A DNA stretch of 64,000 nucleotides, from NCBI RefSeq assembly GCF_008831285.2, contig NW_022204508.1, positions 1,144,575 to 1,208,574 on the forward strand, read 5' to 3'. Source of the DNA: Nymphaea colorata. Taxonomy: Eukaryota > Streptophyta > Magnoliopsida > Nymphaeales > Nymphaeaceae. Of the stretch, positions 32,656-42,496 are shown in pieces (position 1 is the stretch's first letter; each line of letters opens with the position of its first letter). The position numbers were made by a program, and so were the translations under genes. Under the pieces are notes generated by a model. That model was given only the letters and a program-made list of their open reading frames with translations, was not told the DNA's origin and searched no databases.

Positions 32656-34977
32656 AGATGAGAAAGCGCCAAGGCAGGAAGAATTTTAGGGTTTCTCATA
32701 TCCTTTCCTTTTTTCATTTTCGCTCTCTCCTCTCCGAGTCCGACTCTCCCTCTCTCCGTCTCTCGCCTGACGCCTCTCGCCCCCTCGCGCAACTCTCCCG
32801 ACGATTACCACCGACCACGTCGTCTCCTCATCAGTCATCCCTTCACGTAAGTCTCCTTCTCTCTGACTCTCTATCCAAACCGACACCTAAACCCTAATTT
32901 TTCTTCTTATATTCCCCCCCTCCCTCTGGCCGTTTGTTTGATGGTTCTCTCGCTATCTCTGGTTTTACTTTTGTTCAGGAGAAAAATCGAGGTGCTCCGC
33001 AGGAATGGATGCACTTTGGTAGGTGAGTTCGCTTTTTCTGCTACTGGAGTTCCCTTTTATTTTTGAACCTCATACTTGTGATCACGTGGGGATCATCTGG
33101 ATTTCTTGTTTGAAAAGTTTAAAGGTCGGTAATGACATTGAACGCGGTTGAATTTCTTGGTCAGTATCACTAGTAGGGTTATTTTTTGTTAGGTTAGTGC
33201 ACTTAGATGATTTGCACGTGCACGTGTGTTGCTCTCTTTGCTGCCTAAGTTGATAAACAAAATTCTAGAACGTGGAAATCTGATTTCCTCGTTTGTGTTG
33301 GAAAGTGGGAGAAGCTGGAAGATGGCATTCGACCGTAATGCTACTCCAAATTAACCAGTTGGTCCATTAAATCCCACTCCCCAAAATGCTGATTAGTTTT
33401 CCAGATTGGTTCATTCTTCATGTTTTATCTTGAATGTTTCCAGATCCTTCATGTTTGTTTTTCTGAAGAATGATTTAATCTTATGCTGATAGTCTTTTAG
33501 GCGAGGAAAAAAGGGGAAAATCCTTATCGGCATCTGACAGGTAGGAATTGATTTAAAGAACTGGGTTTCTCTTAAAGCTGCATTGTGAGTTGTTGAACTG
33601 CTTAAAATTCATGAGAAAGATCATAAGCACACTTAAAGTTTGGTTCATCAGTTAGTAAGGAACATTCTTATGTATTAGAAGCATCATCAAGGTGTTTTCT
33701 GCAAGCGTTTTTTTGTTCTTGTCCTGCTGCTGTTGACATTTATCTGTCACCAAGGTGTTTTCTTGATTTTTTGGTGAGGTGTACTCACTCTGATGAGAAT
33801 AGCAACAATCTTCTCGACAAGTTGCAAGATGCATTTGGGAGAGGCCAGAACCCTTCCTCTGTTCTTCCCATGATTTCAGCTGAGCTTGCAACACTAACAA
33901 TAGCTTGAAAAAGATTCAACTAAGGATTAGAACAGTAAGAGAAACCCAGTTCTCTGCTAGTTGAGTAGTTTCTACTCATTTTTACTTCTTAATAGCAGTG
34001 TGTGAGATGAATCAGTTCTCTTTGTATCTTTGTATCAGTGTGGAGATGCAATATTCCTTAAGTGTATTTATCATGCCAAAAGTTTTTATTTTCTTTACTT
34101 TCTTTATGCATCAAGTTGTGTGCCTGTGTGATAGACGAGATCCATCTGATAACAAATTTGGTATTGAACCAGGGACTTGAGCTGCAATCTTTTGACTGGC
34201 CCTATTCCTCCAATACTCGGAAACTTGACTTACACTGAGATACTGTAAGTATGTCTTAAGTCTAAAAGTTGGGAGTTTTATATCAATTACTTCGTTACCT
34301 ACCAGTTCAAAGTTTGTAACACTTTAAGCATGAGTTTTGCTTCCATTGTTTTGTGACACGTTCTGCATTCTTCAATGCTATTTTTTGTTGATATTTTAAT
34401 GGAGAACTTATGAATTTTAAATGTTCAAGACTAGAACATGTCCACTTAGTTTATCCCTAGGGAAAAGGTTTATATAGAAGGAAAGTTGTGATGTTTGATT
34501 GTGATCAAAATTGAAAGTTTCAAGAAATGAACTGAAATAGCAGTTTCTGTGTAAGGTCCCATTCCGTGTAATAGCAGTTTCTGTGTGAACCTGAATAGCT
34601 TTAACAATCTTGTACGTTATTAAGTATACTTCTGTTGTTTATTGCTTTACCTTCTCATCTCATAATTTACTTAAAATTTTAACATTTCTCAATTTTTTAG
34701 CTTTAACATTTGATAAGTGTAATTATCAGATAAATGAATTTGATTTGTGCTACTTCTGTTTCTTATGTTCAATTCATTATTTATCATGCTTTTAATCGAG
34801 CCTTAAACGAGCTCAATAAGGATGAGTAATGAAGTGCAAACTGAATACTATGCACGTCAGTTCCATAAATATACTTAGATTCTTTTCATGTTCAAATTTG
34901 CTTGTTGATGAGTAGTTTCTTTTCATGTTCAAATAGGAGAATAGCTTGAGCAGGAGGGAAAATTACTAGTTTGAAGA
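32656..34977 (+). promoter_or_regulatory. Probable promoter/5' leader with introns of the hAT transposase
   Basis: A CT-rich, leader-like stretch (32690-32870) is followed by splice-like signals: donor gtaagt at ~32848, acceptor ttttgttcag at ~32979, donor gtaggtgag at ~33019, and an acceptor-like ttcaaatag at 34929-34937, 40 bp before the ATG at 34978. Splicing is inferred, not shown. No other protein is recognised. Confidence 0.45.
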
Positions 34978-37073
34978 ATGACAAATTTAGGAAGCTCGAG
35001 CATTAATAAGGGCAAACAAGTATGTGATTCGAGACCGAGTTCAGATGATGTCCCAATCAGAGTAAATTCCTCTAATGAAACTCCTATAGATTCGCAAGAC
35101 CCTGACTATGAAGGGGTTTCAATAGATGCTCATGAAGTACATATAAGTAGTGCAAAAAGGTCAAGGTCAAAGACTTCTACAATATGGAATGATTTTGATG
35201 AGGTTGTTATAAATGGTATCAAAAAGGAAAATATAAGTACTGCAGTGCACTATTTTCGATAAGTGGAGGAGGCTCTACATCATCAATGAGAAGACACAAA
35301 TGTTTGACACGTTTTGCTAACAAAAAGCAAACGACTTTAAGTTTTAAATCTGGGATTACTTCAGATGTCACGAAGAAGCTTATGGAAATGGGTTCCAACA
35401 TTGATGCTCAAGCAATAAGAGAGTTAATTGCAAAACTAGTGGCAACCGGAGAACATGCTTTTTTCATAGTGGATAATTGTTGGTTTAGGTTCATTCTTAG
35501 GCTTGGTTTTCCTAACTGGGTGCCAGTTTCAAGAATGACAGTTAAGAGAGATGTCATGAAATTATATGAAGATGAAAAGAAGAAATTGCTTCTTGTCTTC
35601 AAGGGTGTTGAGAAGATTGCTTTGACTAGAGATATGTGGACATCAAACCAACAACTTGGATATTTGGCATTAACAACACATTTCATTGATAAAGATTGGA
35701 AGATGCAACAACGTATCATCAACTTTACCGAAGTTGAGCCATCTCATACTGGGTTAGTTTTAGCAAATGTAATTGCTAAGCATCTTGCAAAGTGGGAGAT
35801 TAAAAAGAAAATAATATCTATTACAGTTGACAACGCTTCATCAAATGATGTTCTTGTCAGAAAATTAAAAGAAAACATGGAAAAGAGCGGCATCAACTTG
35901 TATCATGGAGGTAAATTTTTTCATGTGCGATGTTGTGCACATATTTTGAATATAATGGTACAAGATGAGTTGAGTGCCATTAAGGATGAAATCATTAGCA
36001 TTAGAGAGGCAGTTAAATATATCAAAGTTTCACCTTCAAGACTCCATGGTTTTGCAGCTGTAGCTAGAGAGTTTGATCTTTCAACGTCAAAGAAGTTAGT
36101 GTTAGATGTACCAACTCGATGGAATTCAATATATTTTATGTTGGAAAGAACTCTTTTATATAAAGATGCTTTTGCAAGATATAGCATGGAAGACCCAGGT
36201 TTGGTATGGTTGCTTGGACCCGAGGATTGGGAAAAAATTGCAGTGATATGTGATTTTCTTCAAGTTTTTTATTCAGTGTCGACCCTATTTTCTGGGTCAT
36301 CTTATGCAACAGCAAACTTATATTTTCTTGAAATTTGGAGAGTTCAAGCAATATTGCAGGAAAAAGTTGAAAGTGAAGGTGGGTTTATGAAGGCAATGGC
36401 AGTGAAAATGAAGGAGAAATTTGATAAATATTTGAAATCCTATAACTTGATAATGATTATTGCATCCATATTAGATCCACGCGTGAAACTCACATTATCA
36501 GAATTTGTCTTTTCAAGAATTTACTAATCAAGAGAAGAAAGGGAAGAACAAATGCAAATGGTAAAACAATCTTTACAAGATATATATCAAAGTTACATTC
36601 AAAGAAATGAAGTGGATGTCAATATTTCTACTGCTTCAACTAATTCCTCTAGTATTCAAAGTCGAGAGAATCGAGACTCCCCACAATGTGGAATAAATCT
36701 ATTTTTTAACTTGTTAGGTAAAGCTGAGAATGTTGCTTTTCAGGTCACCAAATCTGAGATAGACACATATTTGGAGGACGAATTGATTAAGCATGATAAT
36801 AATGGTGATGCTTTTTCTTTCAATATTTTGCAATGGTGGAAGGATAAGGAATCTAAGTATCGAATTCTTTCACAAATGGCACGTGACTTGTTGTCAATTC
36901 CAATAACTTCTGTTGCTTTAGAAAGAGCTTTCAGTACAAGAGGTCAAATTGTTAATGATAGTCGTAGTTCATTGGTGCCAAAAACAGTTGAAGCTTTGGT
37001 TTGTTTGGGTAATTGGGTAAAGAATGATGGTGATCCAATGCATGAAGTTGTAACACAAGTAAGTATATTTTGA
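34978..37073 (+). pseudogene. hAT transposase with BED zinc finger (copy 1)
   Basis: Transposase of the Ac/DAYSLEEPER type that would cut and paste the element in the nucleus. From the ATG at 34978 (MTNLGSSSINKGKQV) a frame runs to ~35230. There one A is missing from a run and the first zinc-binding Cys codon is changed (TAT instead of TGT; copy 2 has KCKYC). Then SSMRRHKC, the hAT core with DMWTSNQQLGYLAL, ITVDNASSND, RCCAHILNIMVQD and VPTRWNSIYFMLER, a TAA at 36525-36527 shared by both copies, and the dimerisation region ARDLLSIPITSVALERAFST (C-terminal hATC). A GT-AG intron (37059-37137) would splice to an exon encoding VEDESSEYISLEWFKL. About 690 residues overall, near normal for the family, but frame-broken. 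Confidence 0.9.
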
Positions 37074-37137
37074 ATAAATTGTATTCATTAAATATTTTGT
37101 GAATCATTTGTTAATTGACTATATGTATTACTTTCAG
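37059..37137 (+). other. Likely intron in the hAT transposase gene
   Basis: Donor acacaa|gtaagt, acceptor ttactttcag|gttgag. Joining the exons keeps frame (VTQ-VEDESSEY) and extends the protein past the TGA at 37071-37073. Same sites in copy 2 at 59153 and 59231. Confidence 0.6.
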
Positions 37138-38995
37138 GTTGAGGATGAATCAAGTGAATATATATCATTAGAATGGTTCAAGTTGCCTCTTGGTAATGCT
37201 TTTTTTTTTGTTGTTTTGTTTTCTTCTTTTTCTTGATCTAATGTGATTCTAGTGTCTGTTTCAGTTGCCTCTTGTAGTTTTTCTTGATCTTTTTCTGTGT
37301 ACTGGTTTTATTCATTTGCTTATTGTTCTAGTGTCTGTTTCAGATGGAAAACTGCTCGTCAAAAAAGGATCGAAGGCAAAAACCAAGAGCGAAAACATCA
37401 TTTCCAAGTCTTAGCCTTAAAAGATCACCATATAAGTTCAGATGTTGCAAGGCTCTAATAAATATTAGAACCCGTTTTCACAGACTGCAGCCATGCCTTT
37501 GAATATTATGGCACCACACAATATAGCTGCCCTGCATCTCTTCCCTTTTTTGTTTCGTATTACTAGATATGAAAATTCTTAACACGTTTGCAACTAAGTT
37601 AACGTCATCATTGTGTAGTGTTTTGGAAAAGGTTGCAGCATATTTATGATAGATTTGTGTTTCTGCTCTGCCTTTATTTTCTTCCATTCTTTAGCATTTT
37701 GACAGTTTTTTTTCATGTTAGTTGAATATATTATAATCCTTTGCCTTGCACTTTCCCTGTAAAAGGAGTGATTGAATATCCATGTACAGATTTGCACTAA
37801 AGCTTCATATGTTATTTAAAACTAATTTTGTTGAATGGAATTTGCAGCTTAAACCACTATAATGTGACAACCTAAGCAACGATGTTTACTGCTCATAGCA
37901 CATTAGTTTAATTTCTTAATAAGTAGTCCTCTGGTCCTTTTAAACTTTCTTCAATGAAGCTATTGTGATAGTTTTGTTATATATGTAGATGGCACTTCAA
38001 TAATCTCTCTTCGCTCAACTGCCTCATTGTTTCAATGTGCGAGCTGCCCAATAGATGCTTCAGTGTCATCTACAAATATAAAGCTGCTCCACGATGTCAT
38101 ATTGACTATTTCGTTATGCAATATGTTGTGTATTTTCTTGCGTGAATCCCGTCTGACTGATGTATAGTATTTTTTTTATACACCTTATTGGATGTTTTCA
38201 TGGGTAATTTTTTGCATTTCTAAGCATCTTTTCTTAATTTTTTTTTTGTTCTAAAAGCAGATCTATTGGACTTTTTGCAGGTTCATTTTTACATTTCTTG
38301 CTATTGGGATCGTAGTATGCTTCTGCACACTCTGTGGGCATGTAGTAGCCAACAGCATCAACGTCCTCCTTACTTTCGTATCCTTTATTGCTGATATAGA
38401 AAAGTTGGCAAACTTCTGTGCTTTTTCCTCTGTTCCCGCTTAGAGCAGATCAAGCATCATAGGGAGTATCTGCATATAACATCTATTACAGTTGGCATTT
38501 GTTTCTCAAAGGCACTTATTTGGAAGCATCTCGTGGTTTGACTTGATTGCTGCTCGTAATAGCTACCAAGAAGATTCCCCAAGTGTATTTCCCTTCTAGA
38601 TGCTATTCATTATACAACTTCTGTGGCAATCTGGTTACAGGGACGCATTTGAAAGGAGCCATATGTGCACAGGTGGGATCTGAAACTGTATTGGTCTTCG
38701 GGTTTGTTTCTACAACTATTTGAACAAAATATGTCAATGACAAATTGTTGATTTGTTGCCTTTTAGGACTCTAACCTGTATAGCATGGATAATGATAAAA
38801 AGTTCACTTCTAATGTTGTTTTTAGTTTACATTTGTGTGCAAAACTCCTAAAGATATGAGGTTATCCTCAACCTCCTTAAGTACATAGTATTCGTCTGAT
38901 TATCTTTTATTTCCCAAAGTCATTTCGTCCATTCGCCGTGGCTGCCTATCATAAAAAGAAACTATTCCTGAAAAACTACAGAAATGAGTAATATT
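37074..38995. other. 3' region of hAT element, no second gene seen
   Basis: AT-rich. Possible small 3' exons near 37138-37195 and 37344 ('tttcagatggaaaactgctcg'). Nothing else in this ~1.9 kb is recognisable as coding. Confidence 0.5.
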
Positions 38996-39247
38996 AATCG
39001 AGCTCACGAGTTCGAGCCTTATCGAGCTTCACGTATTCGAGCCGTAGTCGAGCTCGAGCTCAACAAGTTAGGATGCAACTAAACGAGCTTAATCGAGCTT
39101 AATCGAGCCGAGCTCGAGCTCGACCATTGACTATCGAGTTGAGTTCGAGCCAAGATAGTCGAGTTATAATCGAGTTCGAGTCGAGTCGAGCTCGTGTCTT
39201 ATTTAGTCGAGCCGAGCTCGGGCTCGACTCGGCTGTGTTCAGCCTTA
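38996..39247. repeat. hAT right terminal and subterminal repeats
   Basis: Dense cgagctcgag/cgagttcgag words ending in gttcagcctta. About 22 bp shorter than the same end in copy 2 (61081-61354). Confidence 0.8.
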
Positions 39248-39255
39248 ATGCCTGC
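39248..39255. repeat. hAT target-site duplication, right
   Basis: ATGCCTGC, identical to 32428-32435. Confidence 0.85.
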
Positions 39256-40076
39256 TCTCAAGTGGTTGGATGTGTATGGATGTTATAAGTTCAAGACTCT
39301 CGCTAACATGCGTGCCTTGGAGTGGTTGGAGGTGAAATATTGTGAGAGGTTAGAGCAAGTAGCTGATGTTCACCTTCCTTCACTTGACGATCTGAGAGCA
39401 TGGAAATTGCCCAACTGGGAAGGATGGCCAGCAGCTGGATCAAGGGAATTAGCAACAGTAACTTTTATGCCATGCTTAAGAGAGGTGGAATTTCAGAACT
39501 GTCCAAAGATGCAGACACAAGAATTGATTTATGCTCTATCCGAGCTGCCGGGGCATGACGGTCAAGCGACTCGGCTCCATGCCCTGACAGTGTTGAATTG
39601 CCCAAATGCAAGATTGGAGTAGAAATTGCTTCAGCACCTGCCCAACCTCAATCTGATGCTCTTGGATGGGGCAGCTATGGAATCAACGCTGTCATTGCCA
39701 CCAGATCAGCTATCAACATTTCTACCCTTCCTCAAGGATCTGACTTTGATAGACTCGAGGGTTGAAGAGCTCAAATGGGGAAAGGTGCCTAAATGGGTGT
39801 GGGCTCTCTCCCAACTGGAGGAATTGCACCTACAAGGTTTTACTGAGGACATCAGTTTGGGAGGCCACTGGCAATGCCTCTGGAAACTGAGACGGTTATC
39901 TCTTAAAGACTTCCCAAATCTCAAGTCTCTAATGGACGTCAATGATGTTACTTCCCAACAAAATGATGCAGCAGGAACATGTCCTACGGATGCAAAGCAA
40001 CAGATCATGTCTTGCACTCCATCTGCTGCAGCATTTAAAGGACTATCTTAGGGAAAGGTTAGACGATAGGAGATGA
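39248..40076 (+). pseudogene. CNL-C LRR pseudogene, part downstream of the hAT (copy 1)
   Basis: Continues the LRR interrupted at 32435: MPALKWLDVYGCYKFKTLAN, LPNWEGWPAAGSRELATVTF, GHDGQATRLHALTVLNCPNA, then a TAG at 39620-39622 where CNL-B has a Trp codon (LE*KLLQHL). It goes on with KWGKVPKWVWALSQLEELHL, GGHWQCLWKLRRLSL and FPNLKSLMDV. A deletion after KQQI removes part of the last repeat; the shifted frame ends HLLQHLKDYLRERL with TGA at 40074-40076. Confidence 0.85.
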
Positions 40077-42396
40077 TATCCTGCACTCCATCATCTGCTC
40101 TATCATGCTGCTGAACCTTTTTTATTCATTTTAAATTGTTTGAAATGCATGTAGCTTTTAAAATCGGTGACAGATTGTAACTAATCTATTCTTTAAATAT
40201 GCAAATTTGCATTTCATCGGCTCCTTTCGCTCTCTCTCTCCCCCTTGTTTGATTTGGTTCTAGCAATTTTTTTTTTGTCATGTTTTCCATCACCAAGTAT
40301 AGAGAATGTGAAAGAGTCAATAGTTTGCAACTGTTTTCAGCAAATGTGAGACAAGCAGGAGAGCGTTTGAAATGATTTAGTCATCTTGGCTGAACCCTTT
40401 GATCTACCTTAAAACATACAACAACGAAACTAAATTGTTGTTATATATAAAGTTAGGGAAGAAAATGCATCAGCAAATTAAAATCTCAATATTTCTGTAT
40501 CCAGGAAACAAATTTTTAGTCAAGTTGGGTAAAGAAAACAGAATGGCTGTCATAATCAAACTCACACCTGGCGCATAATTTAGTCATATGACCGAACCCG
40601 CAACAAAGAGCGAGGCTTGAACCCCTGACTATAATATTATCCAACTTGATTACATGTAAATGTTGAATATTTTCCAGCGCACCAATAATGTTTTGATCTG
40701 GAAGGGCACTTTCAAAAATTCTGTCCAAGGACAAGGTCTGTTAAGGTAGATCCGAACACAAACCAGACCACTTACTAGCTCAATATTTCATTATTAAGAG
40801 ATATATCTACAGTAAACTAACACCAATCTTATGGATATACACGTACACATTAAAGCATCATTTTTACAGAATCTGAAGTGAAAAACAAGAAAAGATTTCT
40901 AGATTTGAAACCAAACAAGCCCTAAATTTATGCTAATAATGAACTGAGTAACATTTAAAATATAATAATACATGTCATATATTATTTCACCCATGTGTCA
41001 TTAGTATTATTTCATTAAAATTAAATAAATAGATAAATTATTCATTGTTCTCGTGAACACAGCTCATGCGTCAATCAAACAACAATTGCTTTTATATAAA
41101 TTGGTCGTTCTCGCGATTATTTGTACATGAAATTGAAATCCGTGTTAATTAATGTCACTTTTTTTTACATCCCACAACAAATTCCTGGTCGTCCAGGACG
41201 AGGAAGGGGTCGCAATTATGGCAATGGATGGTGTGAGTGTGAAAATTTGGTTATATGTGTTATACTAGTGCACTAATTTTGTGATTAAAATATCTTTAGT
41301 TTACATGATACAAATAAAAATAAAATAAAAATAAAAAATGAAAAATATTTCTTTTTCAAAATTACAAAAATACCTTTTTCTCTTTTGCATCGTACCGCAC
41401 TCAACTTTCTCTGGTGAGTGAGGGTTTTAAACTACATTTAAATGGCAGCAGCGTATTAAGTCGGGGGACCAAAAAGAACGGGGCCCTGCGGCATTTGGGT
41501 TTCAGCCAATGCCGGTCTCTCAAATTTAAGGTACTAGTCACGTCGGTTTCCTCAGACCATCTCATCAGTGGGAGGGAGGGAGCTTGGTTGCATCTTAAAC
41601 CAGGTCTTCCCTAAGGAGATCCGCTATTCCCATACCTGTTTATTTTAGTTATGGAAATAGTATCGGGTAGCCTAGAGGCGCAAGTTTAGCCACTGCAGTA
41701 AATGAAAATGAAAATAACGAGGAACAAGTAGTGTTCACCTTCTTCATTTCTTCCACATAAACTGTAAGTTGAATCTGGTTCAAGATCTCAATCCATCAGT
41801 TCTTCAACAAGGACATTTAAAACTTAAATTGGCACGTATTTCCCTTTTTATATTTTTTTAGTTTAATTCCATTGTATCTTATAAGCTTGAGGTGGTTGGT
41901 GCATATGATTTGATGCTGAGAAGGTGTTTTCTTTTCTGTGCATATGATGTGTTTGCTGAAATTCTGATTTGTATTTTAGTTCATCTGGTCCACATTTGGC
42001 ATTTGTAAGCAAATTTATTTTTGCTTCTCTATCTCTTGCGTGAACCTTCACAATGATCCTGGATCATTGGCTTCAATCTGCCCAATGTCCATGACAGAGC
42101 GTTACCATCTCCATTTGATCTTGTCCACCGGCTCATGTCCACTGACAATGTATATTGAAAGGTTGACATTGTATACTGAAAATGATCCATTTGATATGTA
42201 TACAAATTTTGTTTTTCATTTCAAGTCAAACAATGTGGGGAGTCTTTAGAGGCCTTATGCCTCAGTTTTCCTCTTCTGGTTCCACTTCCTGCATCTACTA
42301 CAATTGATTGTGCATATTCAGAATTTGGAGACGTCCAGAAAAGCAATATATGATGGGATTTTCATTGTAAAATGAACTGTAGTATCACCTGTTTCA
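40077..42396. other. Downstream of CNL-C to the assembly gap, no gene seen
   Basis: Starts with the shared 3'-flank motif (atcggtgacagattgtaac, ~40163-40181). AT-rich otherwise. A minus-strand stretch at 40516-40740 has box A/B-like words (listed among findings). 41190-41225 would encode GRPGRGRGRNYG but has no surrounding gene. 41726-42396 has no counterpart in the window's second copy, because that copy runs off the end. Confidence 0.5.
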
Positions 42397-42496
42397 NNNN
42401 NNNNNNNNNNNNNNNNNNNNNNNNNNNNNNNNNNNNNNNNNNNNNNNNNNNNNNNNNNNNNNNNNNNNNNNNNNNNNNNNNNNNNNNNNNNNNNNN
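42397..42496. other. Assembly gap (100 N)
   Basis: Exactly 100 N, a conventional scaffold-gap size rather than a measured length. The sequence after it restarts inside the CNL-B copy, at the position equal to 20433. Confidence 0.98.

Larger units (their letters stand above)
32436..39247 (+). mobile_element. Ac-type hAT transposon inserted in CNL-C (copy 1)
   Basis: 6.8 kb element with ends TAGGGCTG (left) and CAGCCTTA (right, one mismatch to the inverted repeat) and a perfect 8-bp target duplication. Both ends carry ~220-250 bp of subterminal repeats built from gagctcg/cgagtcgag words. It holds a broken hAT transposase at 34978-37073, preceded by ~2.3 kb of leader with likely introns and followed by ~2 kb of AT-rich 3' sequence. 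The 8-bp duplication, TAGG start and BED-hAT transposase place it in the Ac/hAT superfamily. It cannot move by itself as shown, because the transposase frame is interrupted. Confidence 0.92.
20433..41725. repeat. ~21 kb duplicated segment, copy 1
   Basis: Collinear and nearly identical to 42497-64000 throughout: genes, microsatellites, CACTA-like remnant, GC block and hAT. Differences are scattered substitutions, repeat-length changes, the ~300-bp deletion near 24530, and the displaced hAT position. The true extent is unknown because one copy ends at the gap and the other at the window edge. Confidence 0.92.

Noticed and set aside
32658-32897. 79-codon ORF in the hAT leader as a second transposon protein
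   Set aside because: It is CT-rich and Ser/Arg/Pro-rich, holds splice-like donor signals, and is not conserved in frame in copy 2. It is more likely 5' leader.
41190-41225. GRPGRGRGR-coding stretch as an RNA-binding protein exon
   Set aside because: Only ~12 codons, no flanking ORF or clear splice sites; recorded as a curiosity only.
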